Assembly: GCF_001650695.1 (NCBI RefSeq)
Contig: NZ_LWQS01000055.1
Coordinates: 1-54,414 of the forward strand
Reading direction: 5' to 3'
DNA length: 54,414 nucleotides
DNA from: Chloroflexus islandicus
GTDB taxonomy: Bacteria; Chloroflexota; Chloroflexia; Chloroflexales; Chloroflexaceae
Shown: positions 1 through 8,317 of the stretch, piece by piece
Layout of the letters: each line of letters opens with the position of its first letter
Position numbering within the stretch: position 1 is the stretch's first letter
The notes under the pieces: generated by a model
Database searches by the model: none
What the model saw: only the letters and a program-made list of their open reading frames with translations
What the model was told of the DNA's origin: nothing
Translations under genes and position numbers: made by a program

Positions 1-2243
1 CGCCTTATCCTCCTCCTCCTGCAACTCAGCATCGCTCCACGTGCTGCGCTCATCGTCGGCGTCAGGCGCAACCGCCACACAAACAGCTCACCGGTTTGGG
101 TGGCCGCTGCGATACGCACACCGGCGGGATCGATCGTCAGACTTACCAGCGGGACGCCCTCTTCACCACCGATCACCACCTGCCGTCCGCTGACCGCATC
201 CCACCGCCGCAACCAACCGTCATACCCGGCGGTATAGACACTGTTGCCATCAGGCCCAAACACCACATCGAGCAGGCGCACGCCTAAGGTCGCGTCCTGT
301 TGCACCGGCGTATTACCGCCCGCCACTGCCGGATGCAACCAGCGAGTGGCCTGACCGGGGTTGGCCGTGGCCCACCCCAACACCATGCCATCCCACGTGA
401 CCGCAACTAGTTTGCTGCTATCGGGGCTAAACGCGAGCGCCGCGACCAGATCAGACGCGCCGGCTAGCCGTTGCATCCGGCCATCGGCCCGCTCAACCAG
501 CACTACTTCAACCGCGCCAGCTTCAGAGATCGTCGCGGCGGCCCACCAGCGATCATCAGCACTCACGGCTAATGCCGTCACCGAGGCGCCGAGATCGACC
601 GTCGCGCGCGCCCGCGATACTGCCAATGCCCGGTAGAGGATCGATTCCGCCGCCAAATCAACCGGCTCGTTCCGCTCACGATGCACCAGCACCGCCTGCC
701 GGGCCAGCAACAGCGACAGTTGCGGATCGACTGCGAGGTTCACTGCCGCTTCGGCGGCCAGTTCGCGGGCACGGGCCAAGCGCGATAGGCGATCGGCCTC
801 TTGATAAGCAAGAAAAGCGGCAGTAGCGGCGATCAGCATCACCACCGCCAGCACTGCCGACACCACCCCCAACCGCCGGATGAGCCGCTCGCGCCGGCGA
901 TCAGCATCGATCTCGGCTTGGCGTTCGCGACAGGCTTTGAGGAATTCTTCATCAATCTGCTCGACCTGTTCGGGATGCGCTGCGACCCACGCCTGTGCCG
1001 CGGCCAGATCGGCATCTTGCAAGAGCAAGCTGGCCGGGCGATCGGTTGCTGACCATAGCGCCGCTTGGCGTTGAAACGGCGCCAGCCGCTCGCGCCACGC
1101 AGCATTATTCTGCCGCACCGGTTCAATCAAACGATCGTGGGCCAGCTCATACCACGTAAAATTGCGCCGCTGTTCGGCACGGATCAAATAGGCGTTGATC
1201 AACGGCGGCAAGGCCGCATTGGGCAAGCCAGCGGTAACGCCTTCGCCACGCAGCACCTGATTGCGAATGTTGCCTGCCGTGATCAACTGCTGATCAAACC
1301 AATCGCGGATGACCCGCTCGCGCACCCCGCTCGCAGCGGCGGCGGCAGCCACCCGCTCGGCATAATAATCGGCCAGCGCCTCATCAACCGAACCGATCAT
1401 ACGAAGGGCAGCGGACGTAATCGCTGCCCCCGCCGGCGCACCATCAGGAAACAGCCGCTGCCACAAGCGGTAACAGACCACCTGCAACTGTACCGGCTCG
1501 ACCGTCGCGCCCAGCATCGTCTCCACCTGATCCGATACTAGTTGCACCCGCGCGCGGCGTAAATCGTCCACCAGACTGCGGGCCGTCGCCAGCTCAAACT
1601 CAACCCCGGCATCGAGCGCCGGACGGCGGATCGCCGCCAGCGCCGCTTCCGGGCCAAGCAGATCAAGCCGGAAGGTGTTGCGGAACCGTGAGGGGAAGAA
1701 GTGGGCATACTCCATCAACGGCGCGAGATAATCTTCGCGAATGATAAACAATGCCCACAGAAAGCGATTGGCGCGCAACAGATCGCCCACCGTCCGGCAA
1801 AACTGCTCTTTCGCCGCGCGATGCAGCGGATCGACCGTCAGCAACTCTTCAAACTGATCGAAAATGAGCACCGTATCATCAGGATCGGTCTGTTCCGGCG
1901 GCACAATCAGCTCGGCCAACGACCGCTCGATCGCCTCGTCGCCGCCAATCGAGAGTGCCGCGGCGGCCAAATAGCGATTGGCGTCAGGCGGCATACTAGC
2001 AGGCAACGCCAAGCCAACCCGCACAATCGGCAACACCCGAAACCGGCGCGCTTCGAGCGCCGGGATCAAAGCGGCCTGCACCAACGAACTCTTGCCGGCG
2101 CCCGATGGCGAATAGAGCAGCACAATCCGCTCAGACACCAGCAAGCTGGTCAGATCGCGCAGCTCGCGATCGCGACCATACAACCGGTGTTCGCGGGTAA
2201 AGGCCCGTGGCCCCAGATAGGGATTGTGGTGTAGCGTTTCCAT
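1..2243 (-). CDS. nSTAND1 ATPase with C-terminal WD40 propeller (partial, runs off left edge)
   Basis: This is a signal-transduction STAND ATPase, probably the sensor/switch of the operon. Seen: the N-terminus NPYLGPRAF is typical of the nSTAND1 family, followed by a Walker A SPSGAGKSS (Lys51) and Walker B VLIFDQFEEL (about residues 125-134). A winged-helix-like region follows, with YELAHDRLIEPVR. A single hydrophobic segment (LGVVSAVLAVVMLIAATAAF, about residue 415) precedes WD40-type blades containing AFSPDSS, VFGPDGN and GELFVWRL. The ATG overlaps the stop codon of the upstream gene (TAATG), which indicates translational coupling. The 3' end lies outside the window. The last ~20 codons (positions 1-65) become arginine-rich, while a neighbouring frame reads acidic and protein-like, so a frameshift near 65-71 is possible. 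Known of the family: nSTAND1-WD40 proteins occur in conflict and regulated-death systems. The specific trigger is unknown. Confidence 0.85.
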   Translation of the reverse strand, partial: METLHHNPYLGPRAFTREHRLYGRDRELRDLTSLLVSERIVLLYSPSGAGKSSLVQAALIPALEARRFRVLPIVRVGLALPASMPPDANRYLAAAALSIGGDEAIERSLAELIVPPEQTDPDDTVLIFDQFEELLTVDPLHRAAKEQFCRTVGDLLRANRFLWALFIIREDYLAPLMEYAHFFPSRFRNTFRLDLLGPEAALAAIRRPALDAGVEFELATARSLVDDLRRARVQLVSDQVETMLGATVEPVQLQVVCYRLWQRLFPDGAPAGAAITSAALRMIGSVDEALADYYAERVAAAAAASGVRERVIRDWFDQQLITAGNIRNQVLRGEGVTAGLPNAALPPLINAYLIRAEQRRNFTWYELAHDRLIEPVRQNNAAWRERLAPFQRQAALWSATDRPASLLLQDADLAAAQAWVAAHPEQVEQIDEEFLKACRERQAEIDADRRRERLIRRLGVVSAVLAVVMLIAATAAFLAYQEADRLSRLARARELAAEAAVNLAVDPQLSLLLARQAVLVHRERNEPVDLAAESILYRALAVSRARATVDLGASVTALAVSADDRWWAAATISEAGAVEVVLVERADGRMQRLAGASDLVAALAFSPDSSKLVAVTWDGMVLGWATANPGQATRWLHPAVAGGNTPVQQDATLGVRLLDVVFGPDGNSVYTAGYDGWLRRWDAVSGRQVVIGGEEGVPLVSLTIDPAGVRIAAATQTGELFVWRLRLTPTMSAARGAMLSCRRRRIR

Positions 2244-3355
2244 TAGAAACCGCGCCGGCGCCGGGGCCGGTCACTCTCGGCAAGCTGAGCGGCAAGGGCC
2301 ACGCAGAAATCGCGCGGACTGCCCCAAAAGATACTAATGGCGGCTGTATCTTGAAAATAGGCTTCCAAATAGCGAACCGCCCGATCTGGCTGCAACACCT
2401 GATCTTCGCGCGGCATGAGCTGGCCGGCGATCTGAACGTAGCGCCGCCGCCGGGAAGCGCCGCGCAACGGTTTGATCAGACTGTGGAACAGCGTGCGAAA
2501 ACCGATATCCTCCAGCTCAAAACCCAAAAAGAGCAACGCGCTATCAGCTAGCGCATCGCGCACAATCGCCGGAATACGCTCGCGTTCGGCGGCAATGTTG
2601 ATCAAAAAATCAAAATAGTCGTCCTCGGTCAAGACCAATGTTTCTGGTTGGTCAAAACTCCCGAACAGATGGAAGAGCAATGGCCGCTCGGCGCTCGGTC
2701 GATAGTCCGGTTCACGCTCGAAGATCGAGGGCAGCCGATCAAGATCCTCATTCCACCGGCACAACTCGATAACCGGTTGCTTCCCCGCTTCGATCAGCGC
2801 CTCACTCAGCATATTTGAAGCATTTGCCGTCACATAGATCGGCAACGGCTGTGCGGCCAACGTCCGGTACGGGTCAAACGGATCGCGCGCCCGCTCATAG
2901 CGGCCAACCGTCCGGTAGAGGTCAAGCAGATCGAGCCGGTCGAGATCAGGCAACACATCGCGGTATTCATCGATCAGCGATTGGCGGAGCGTCTCGATCA
3001 ATGAGCGGCGGGGAAAACGATAATCGTGTTTGATCGAGAGAAATTGGGCCACATACGCCAACTGCTCGCGCTCGTAATCCTCCATTGGATAGCGATAGCG
3101 TTCGGCCCACATCCGCGCAATCATACGGCTGGAACCGAGGCGAGTCTCGGCCAATTGCGGGCCGATCACCGGCGTACAAAGACCATCGCTCATATAGCCG
3201 GCAATCGCCTCGATCTTCTCGGCGGTATCGCGCTCATCGGCAAAGCCGGGCACATACCAGATACGACCACTCTTAAGGCGCGAATAGAGCACCGGCATCC
3301 AAGTGATCAGGCAGATCGCGCACCGCGCCGCGGGCCAGCGCCATCGCTGCATCAA
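2243..3355 (-). CDS. SIR2-like domain, 3' half of a frameshifted CHAT-SIR2 fusion
   Basis: The reading frame encodes a SIR2_2-type domain: LPIYVTANASNML (Rossmann-like strand), LVLTEDDYFDFL, and LLFLGFELEDIGFR near the C-terminus. Its first residues that make sense, WMPVLYSRLKSGRIW, are the usual last strand of a CHAT domain, not the start of a protein. The codons upstream of that (to 3355) are an out-of-frame reading of the CHAT gene, and no ribosome binding site precedes the nominal start. It is therefore the 3' half of one fused gene that begins at 4343, with an extra T on the coding strand at 3302. The position that usually holds the catalytic His of SIR2 (LHG) reads HLFGSFD, so NAD hydrolysis is doubtful. 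It ends in TAATG with the downstream nSTAND gene. Confidence 0.75.
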   Translation of the reverse strand: MMQRWRWPAARCAICLITWMPVLYSRLKSGRIWYVPGFADERDTAEKIEAIAGYMSDGLCTPVIGPQLAETRLGSSRMIARMWAERYRYPMEDYEREQLAYVAQFLSIKHDYRFPRRSLIETLRQSLIDEYRDVLPDLDRLDLLDLYRTVGRYERARDPFDPYRTLAAQPLPIYVTANASNMLSEALIEAGKQPVIELCRWNEDLDRLPSIFEREPDYRPSAERPLLFHLFGSFDQPETLVLTEDDYFDFLINIAAERERIPAIVRDALADSALLFLGFELEDIGFRTLFHSLIKPLRGASRRRRYVQIAGQLMPREDQVLQPDRAVRYLEAYFQDTAAISIFWGSPRDFCVALAAQLAESDRPRRRRGF

Positions 3356-4343
3356 TCACGCCATCGTGGAGCAATTCTTTGCAGAAGGCCGGCACAAACC
3401 GCTCGGTCAAGCGCATCGAGACATTGCCTTGCATCGCGATCACCGCCGGAATGCCGGCTTCGGCCAAGCGCGGCCCAATCACCGACAACGCACCGTTATC
3501 GGCAGTCATCCCGCCGGCGCTCTGGCAGGCGATCAACATCACCAAGCGCGGACGCTCGCTGAGTTCGCGCAGGCGCTGGCAAAACGATGCGCCATCGACC
3601 CGCTCGAAGGCATTATCCGGCTTCACCAGCCAGAGGTAGGTATTGCCTTCGACATAGCTGCCGTGCGCCACCAGATACAAAATATCAAACGGGCGGCCCT
3701 CACGAGCCGCCCCACGCAGAGAGGAAATGATCTGATCGACTGTCGCCGCGCCGGGTTCAGTAAGCGCAACCAGATCGAACTCGCCAAACCCTGCCCGCGC
3801 GCGAGCCAATTCGCCAGCCACATCAACCGGCGCCAAACCGAACCGCTCAACGCCAGCAGGATTAGCGATCGCAACCAGCACGCGCAAGGCGCCGCGCGGG
3901 CGGGCGCGGATCGGCTGTACATCGTTGCTGGTGACATAGCGCGAAAAGAAGACCTCTTCACCCATCAGCAACGGCTCGCCATCAGGCGTGCGCAGCGTCT
4001 CCCAACGCAGCGCATGCAACTCAGCGGCACTTGGGGCAATAAAGAGCCGGAAACGGATAGGGATCGGACGGCGACCGCGGCGAGCAATCGCGCGTGCGGC
4101 GGTAAACTGGGCAAGAATATCACCGTCGCTAAACAGCATTGAACCGAGCGCTGCGCCGTAAGCCGCCGGATCAGCAGCCACTGCGCGCAATCGCTCAAGA
4201 TCAAACCGGATCGGATGCTCGCTGGTCCCCCGCTCGATCCGCACATCGGCATCGCTATCGGGATCGCTAAACGATAGCGCCACTGCGTAGCCGGCATTGC
4301 CAAGGCCACGCAGACTCAATTCGAGGTCCAGCAGCTCATCCAT
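3273..4343 (-). CDS. CHAT-domain caspase-like protease, 5' half of a frameshifted CHAT-SIR2 fusion
   Basis: CHAT domains are caspase-fold cysteine peptidases. Seen: about 140 residues of N-terminal region ending in IPIRFRLFIAP...ELHALRWETLR, then the CHAT core with the catalytic His in LVAHGSY (His227) and Cys in IACQSAGG (Cys273). The frame ends prematurely at DLPDHLDAGALFAP. Reading one base differently at 3302 continues the domain as DLPDH-WMPVLYSRLKSGRIW straight into the SIR2-like half, giving a fusion of about 700 residues (2243-4343). I chose the ATG at 4343 because the longer frame only adds a TTG start; no strong Shine-Dalgarno is visible. It is first in a minus-strand operon with the nSTAND-WD40 ATPase, which suggests ATPase-gated proteolysis. 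The frameshift may be a true disruption, a sequencing error or programmed slippage at the TT. Confidence 0.82.
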   Translation of the reverse strand: MDELLDLELSLRGLGNAGYAVALSFSDPDSDADVRIERGTSEHPIRFDLERLRAVAADPAAYGAALGSMLFSDGDILAQFTAARAIARRGRRPIPIRFRLFIAPSAAELHALRWETLRTPDGEPLLMGEEVFFSRYVTSNDVQPIRARPRGALRVLVAIANPAGVERFGLAPVDVAGELARARAGFGEFDLVALTEPGAATVDQIISSLRGAAREGRPFDILYLVAHGSYVEGNTYLWLVKPDNAFERVDGASFCQRLRELSERPRLVMLIACQSAGGMTADNGALSVIGPRLAEAGIPAVIAMQGNVSMRLTERFVPAFCKELLHDGVIDAAMALARGAVRDLPDHLDAGALFAP

Positions 4344-4484
4344 GAGAAGCAAATGTCCGTGCAGGGCGCGGCAGCGTATGAATCAGTATAGCAGTCGCCG
4401 CGGTCTCCTGCAAGCCGGAATGCGGGAGACAAATACAACTGACCCAGACCAATGGTCTGGGCCTAAGCGGAGCAAAGGATGCAC

Positions 4485-5498
4485 TTACGGGGCCGCAACC
4501 GGCCAGTGGAACCAAGCCACAAACAGATCGCCGTGGGGGAGAGCGCCGACATAGTTGCCGGCAATCGCCGCGGGGCCATTGGGCAGACCGTACGCATTCG
4601 CCACTAGCTCAGCGCAAATCGCCAAGCCAAAGCCATGGCCCTTACTGCCATCGCTGCTAAACGTAAAGCCGCCGCGGAACAGATCGCTCCAATGCAGGCC
4701 GAAGCGCTGCTCAAGTGCGTTGCGTTGCAGCGGATCGATCCGGTTTGCCACAATAAAACGCAGGCTTTGCGATGAGCACTCGAACAGGGGGTAAATGCCG
4801 ACCATCACCCGATGATCGGCGCTGTGGCGGGTGGCGTTATTGATCAGATTGTAGATCACCCGATCGAGGGCCGAAAACTCGACGCACCGGTCGGCCACCA
4901 CCCCGTTATAACGGGCATCGACCACAACTTGGGCCGTGCCGTCGGGCAAGCGATAATCGGCTTGTTGCCACTTTTCCAATAACAGATCAACACCGTGCGC
5001 GCGCAATTCAATATCGCGGGCCGTGCGCACCGGATCGAGATCGGGCACGCAGTTGCGCATAATCTTGAGGTGATCGCGCACCAGTAGATAGATCCGTTCG
5101 ACATCAGAAGGCTGCGCCTGATCAAATTCGAGCAGTTGCAATTGCAGCGCTAGCGCCTGCAACGACCCGCCGCGAATATCGTGGATCACCTGCCCTAACA
5201 GCGGATCTTGCCGGCTGAGCGAGATGCCGCGCAGTTCATGCATCAAATCGTGCCATCCCGTCTCGTGCAAAAACTGGCGCAGTTCGCCGAGATTAACCCG
5301 GCGCATCTGGTCAAATCGGCTGAAAATAGCGAGCAGCGTATCATACAGTCGCCGCACCACCGGCTGCACATGTTCCGGCAAGGTGGCAATGCTGACGCTG
5401 CTCACGCTGCGCACAAAGGGATCGTGGCGCAGCAACGGCAAATCACACGGCGCAAGGGCTTTGACTGTTTCGTCGCTGAGGGGGAATGCGCCGGTCAT
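4485..5498 (-). CDS. Cytoplasmic histidine kinase-like protein
   Basis: The C-terminal half is a GHKL ATPase: N-box YNLINNATRHS and a G-box GHGFGLAICAELV. Upstream, VIHDIRGGSLQALALQLQL looks like an atypical phosphoacceptor helix, with His in HDIRGG. No membrane segment or known sensor domain is visible in the first ~120 residues, so the input is unknown. The start ATG at 5498 is supported by a GAGGAG ribosome binding site. It lies 141 bp upstream of the CHAT-SIR2 gene on the same strand and could be cotranscribed. No response regulator is adjacent, so it may act as an orphan kinase or phosphatase. Confidence 0.8.
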   Translation of the reverse strand: MTGAFPLSDETVKALAPCDLPLLRHDPFVRSVSSVSIATLPEHVQPVVRRLYDTLLAIFSRFDQMRRVNLGELRQFLHETGWHDLMHELRGISLSRQDPLLGQVIHDIRGGSLQALALQLQLLEFDQAQPSDVERIYLLVRDHLKIMRNCVPDLDPVRTARDIELRAHGVDLLLEKWQQADYRLPDGTAQVVVDARYNGVVADRCVEFSALDRVIYNLINNATRHSADHRVMVGIYPLFECSSQSLRFIVANRIDPLQRNALEQRFGLHWSDLFRGGFTFSSDGSKGHGFGLAICAELVANAYGLPNGPAAIAGNYVGALPHGDLFVAWFHWPVAAP

Positions 5499-5675
5499 GG
5501 TAGCAGAGCTCCTCTATCATTGGCAACAAAGCCGGAACCTTAGCCTGAGCCTCTCGTCTCTGAGTAGTTAAACGATAGTATAACCGATTTTTGAATCATT
5601 GTTGCAGCAATAGTAGTTAAACCATCGACTTGCAAATATGTACTAGAAATCACATAAATTGTCAGCGTATGTTCC

Positions 5676-6665
5676 TCATTCGCGCAAAAACTCCGCGCAC
5701 GCTTCGGGAATGCTCGGATTAATAAAGATGCCGCTGCCCATCTCAAACCCAGCCATATACGACAGGCGCGGCACCACCGCCAGATACCAATGAAAATAGC
5801 CGTTTTCCGGCTCTTTGGCCGGCGTCGAGCGGAGCACCAGATTAAAATCGGGATCGTTGAGCCGGTAGTAGAGCCGGTGGAAGACCTCGCGCACCACATC
5901 GGCTAAGCCATCGAGCTCAGATTCGTCGAGATGAAAAAAACTCGCCCGATGCTTGCGCGGCAAAATCCAAAGGTGAAACGGCGACGAAGCAGCGTAGAGC
6001 ACAAACGCGACAAATTCATCATTCGCGTAGACGATTCGTTCATTGCGAGCCACTTCATCGGCCAGCATCGTGCAGAAGACGCACTGGCCGGTATCATCAA
6101 AAAACCGGCGCGCTTCTTCAATCCGGTGGCGAATATCGCTCGGCACGACTGGCACCGCCATAATCTGGCTGTGCGGATGTTGCAACGACGCGCCGGCCCG
6201 TTCGCCGTGATTCTTAAAGATGACAATCTGCTCGATCCGCGGATCGGTGCTCATAGCCTTCCCGCGACTGAGATAGACCGCCAGCACGGCCCGCACCTCG
6301 GCATGGGTCATCAGGCCGAGAGTCGTGTTGTGGTTCGGATGCTCAACTAGCACTTCGTGGTAGCCATAGCCGCTGATCGTGCGCCGCACCCCGTCAAAAT
6401 GGCGCACCACCGGCCCGTGATCGTGCAAGGCCGGATATTTGTTGCGCACAATCCGCAACTGCCATGCCCCAATCGCGGGATGGCGCTCAACTTCGAGATC
6501 GAGTTCTTCGTTGCCAACGCAAAAGGGGCAATGCGGGTCGTGGGGCGGACGTTCAGCAGTGAGCGGTTGCTGGCGGGTCTCGGTAAACGCATTGGGACGG
6601 CGCGCGCGTTCACTGGCAATGATCACCCATTCACGGGTGGCAATATTCTGCCGTAATTCGGACAT
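5676..6665 (-). CDS. galT: Galactose-1-phosphate uridylyltransferase
   Basis: Second enzyme of the Leloir pathway: it exchanges galactose-1-phosphate and UDP-glucose through a uridylylated histidine. Seen: the N-terminus LRQNIATREWVIIASERARR, a zinc-type CPFC pair, VIFKNHGERAGASLQHPHSQ containing the catalytic His-Pro-His, and a second histidine-rich region (FHLWILPRKH; GYFHWYLAVVPR). At 329 residues it is full length. The start is supported by GGAGCAAG before the ATG. It stands alone on the minus strand, with no galK or galE next to it. The 177-bp gap to the downstream kinase holds no gene. Confidence 0.93.
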   Translation of the reverse strand: MSELRQNIATREWVIIASERARRPNAFTETRQQPLTAERPPHDPHCPFCVGNEELDLEVERHPAIGAWQLRIVRNKYPALHDHGPVVRHFDGVRRTISGYGYHEVLVEHPNHNTTLGLMTHAEVRAVLAVYLSRGKAMSTDPRIEQIVIFKNHGERAGASLQHPHSQIMAVPVVPSDIRHRIEEARRFFDDTGQCVFCTMLADEVARNERIVYANDEFVAFVLYAASSPFHLWILPRKHRASFFHLDESELDGLADVVREVFHRLYYRLNDPDFNLVLRSTPAKEPENGYFHWYLAVVPRLSYMAGFEMGSGIFINPSIPEACAEFLRE

Positions 6666-6755
6666 GAGGCTTGCTCCACAGCGGACGGTCAGCCGCAGCG
6701 TTGCGCTATGCTTTGTATTGTAGCCGCGATGCGGCTGATGAGCAAGTTATGCCGG

Positions 6756-6785
6756 TTGACAAACACACACCGCGTAGCGTACACT
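6756..6785 (+). promoter_or_regulatory. Sigma70-type promoter for the FadR-family regulator
   Basis: TTGACA at 6756-6761 and TACACT at 6780-6785 are separated by 18 bp, upstream of the regulator gene. The predicted transcription start falls in or next to the ATCAGATGAT motif, so repressor binding there would block initiation. Confidence 0.6.
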
Positions 6786-6790
6786 AATAC

Positions 6791-6807
6791 ATCAGATGAT
6801 ATGATCT
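6791..6807 (+). promoter_or_regulatory. Candidate operator of the FadR-type regulator
   Basis: ATCAGATGAT followed by ATGAT lies just downstream of the -10 box. A related sequence (ATCTGATGATCTGATGAT, 7524-7541) sits between the regulator and the permease gene. The shared motif at both ends of the regulator suggests autoregulation and control of the permease; this is inference from repetition. Confidence 0.45.
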
Positions 6808-6823
6808 TTTGGCAGAGGCGCTT

Positions 6824-7504
6824 ATGCCCCTTTCCCGGCAACGGTTAGTCGAACAAGTTATCGAGCACCTGCGCCAGCAACTGAAGACACAGGCGTACCC
6901 GGTCGGCAGCCGGCTGCCACCCGAACCGCAACTGATGGCGCAACTCGGCGTCGGACGCTCGACGGTACGCGAGGCGATTCGGGCGTTGGCCCACGAAGGC
7001 TTGCTCGAAGTGCGCCAAGGCGACGGCACCTACGTGCGCGCCACGGCGGTCGCCGAGCCGTTAGCTGTGCGGTTGCGGCAAGCGAAAGTACAAGAAGTGC
7101 ATGAGGTGCGGCGCGCATTAGAGCTGGAAGTCGTGGCGTTGGCCGCCGAACGGCGCAGCGACGATGATCTGGCCGCGATCCGGCACTGGTTGGCGGCGCG
7201 CTCGGCGGCGCTGGCCAATCGTGATACCGCCGCGGCGCTCGCCGCTGACATCGAGTTGCACTGCGCCATTGCTCGCGCTACCCACAACCCGATGCTCAGT
7301 GATCTCTACCGGATGTTTGCCGTCACGCTCCGCGACGCGCTCGGTGTCTTGTGGGATGTTGCCGCGCCAGCCGCTGATGATCGCTCGCATGTTGATCTGG
7401 TCGCGGCGATTGCAGCAGGAGATGCAGCGGCAGCAGTTGCGGTGACGCGCCAGATTCTGGCCCGGCACGAAGCGACGCTGCGCCATAGCGCCGGTAACGC
7501 CTGA
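6824..7504 (+). CDS. GntR/FadR-family transcriptional regulator
   Basis: DNA-binding repressor or activator of the FadR subfamily. Seen: a winged helix-turn-helix (SRLPPEPQLMAQLGVGRSTV then REAIRALAHEGLLEVRQGDG, residues about 30-75) and an FCD ligand domain with metal-binding-type positions (Asp/His in DIELHCAIARATHNP, later His in RSHVDL and ARHEATL). I chose the ATG at 6824, which has AGAGG five bases upstream, over an in-frame TTG 15 bp earlier. The next gene, 51 bp downstream on the same strand, is an anion permease, so this protein probably controls uptake or export of a small carboxylate or sulfonate. The ligand is not deducible. Confidence 0.88.
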   Translation: MPLSRQRLVEQVIEHLRQQLKTQAYPVGSRLPPEPQLMAQLGVGRSTVREAIRALAHEGLLEVRQGDGTYVRATAVAEPLAVRLRQAKVQEVHEVRRALELEVVALAAERRSDDDLAAIRHWLAARSAALANRDTAAALAADIELHCAIARATHNPMLSDLYRMFAVTLRDALGVLWDVAAPAADDRSHVDLVAAIAAGDAAAAVAVTRQILARHEATLRHSAGNA

Positions 7505-7523
7505 TTTTTTACGCTTGATAACA

Positions 7524-7541
7524 TCTGATGATCTGATGATT
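7524..7541 (+). promoter_or_regulatory. Second candidate FadR operator, upstream of the permease
   Basis: A tandem ATCTGATGATCTGATGAT lies between the regulator stop and the permease ribosome binding site. It matches, in inverted or shifted form, the ATCAGATGAT element at the regulator promoter. Confidence 0.4.
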
Positions 7542-7555
7542 GAAAGGAATGTGAC

Positions 7556-8314
7556 GTGGAACTCTTCGACTTACTCCTCATCTTCACCGCGGCGCTGCTG
7601 GCCGGCGCGCTGAACGCGATCGCCGGCGGCGGCAGTTTTTTTTCATTCCCTGCGCTCTTGGTGGCCGGCGTGCCGCCCATTGTGGCCAATGCCACTAACG
7701 CGCTGGCGCTGTGGCCGGGCACGCTGGCCAGCATCGGCGCATACCGGCGCGAACTGCGCGGCCAGCAGCGCGATATTTGGCTCTTTAGCGGGTTAAGCCT
7801 GCTCGGCGGGTTGCTCGGCGCAATCTTGCTGCTCTATACCGACGAACGGCGTTTTACCGCGCTGATCCCGTACCTGTTGCTCTTCGCCACGCTGGTCTTT
7901 ACCTTTAGCCCGCAGATCACCCGCTTGGCACAACGGATGGTCGGCGAGGGTAACGGCCAGCGCTGGCTGGTGATCGCTATCTATATTGCGATTGCCATTT
8001 ACGGCGGCTTTTTTGGCGCCGGGTTGGGCATTCTCACGCTGGCTGCACTGGCCCTGCTCGGTCACGACAACATTCACCGGATGAATGCGCTGAAGACGTT
8101 GCAGGCAGCGCTCGTCAACGGGATTGCGGTGGCAACCTTCGTGGCCACCGGCTTGATCGCGTGGCTGCCGGCCCTGATCATGACGATCGGCGCGATCGCT
8201 GGCGGCTACGGCGGTGCGGCGATTGCCCGGCGGATCGATGCCCGCCGGGTGCGGATCGCCGTGGTGGTGATTAGTATCGGGTTAACGGTGTGGTTCTTTG
8301 TGCGCAGTGCGTGA
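7556..8314 (+). CDS. TauE/SafE-family permease
   Basis: Integral membrane anion transporter (sulfite, sulfonate or organic acid export/uptake in characterised relatives). Seen: family-typical AGALNAIAGGGSFFSFPALL at the N-terminus and a second copy-like segment YGGFFGAGLGILTLAALALL mid-protein, with about eight hydrophobic segments over 252 residues. It starts with GTG behind GAAAGGA. It follows the FadR-type regulator and shares its candidate operator, so it is probably a regulated transporter for the same ligand. Confidence 0.88.
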   Translation: MELFDLLLIFTAALLAGALNAIAGGGSFFSFPALLVAGVPPIVANATNALALWPGTLASIGAYRRELRGQQRDIWLFSGLSLLGGLLGAILLLYTDERRFTALIPYLLLFATLVFTFSPQITRLAQRMVGEGNGQRWLVIAIYIAIAIYGGFFGAGLGILTLAALALLGHDNIHRMNALKTLQAALVNGIAVATFVATGLIAWLPALIMTIGAIAGGYGGAAIARRIDARRVRIAVVVISIGLTVWFFVRSA

Positions 8315-8317
8315 CCG

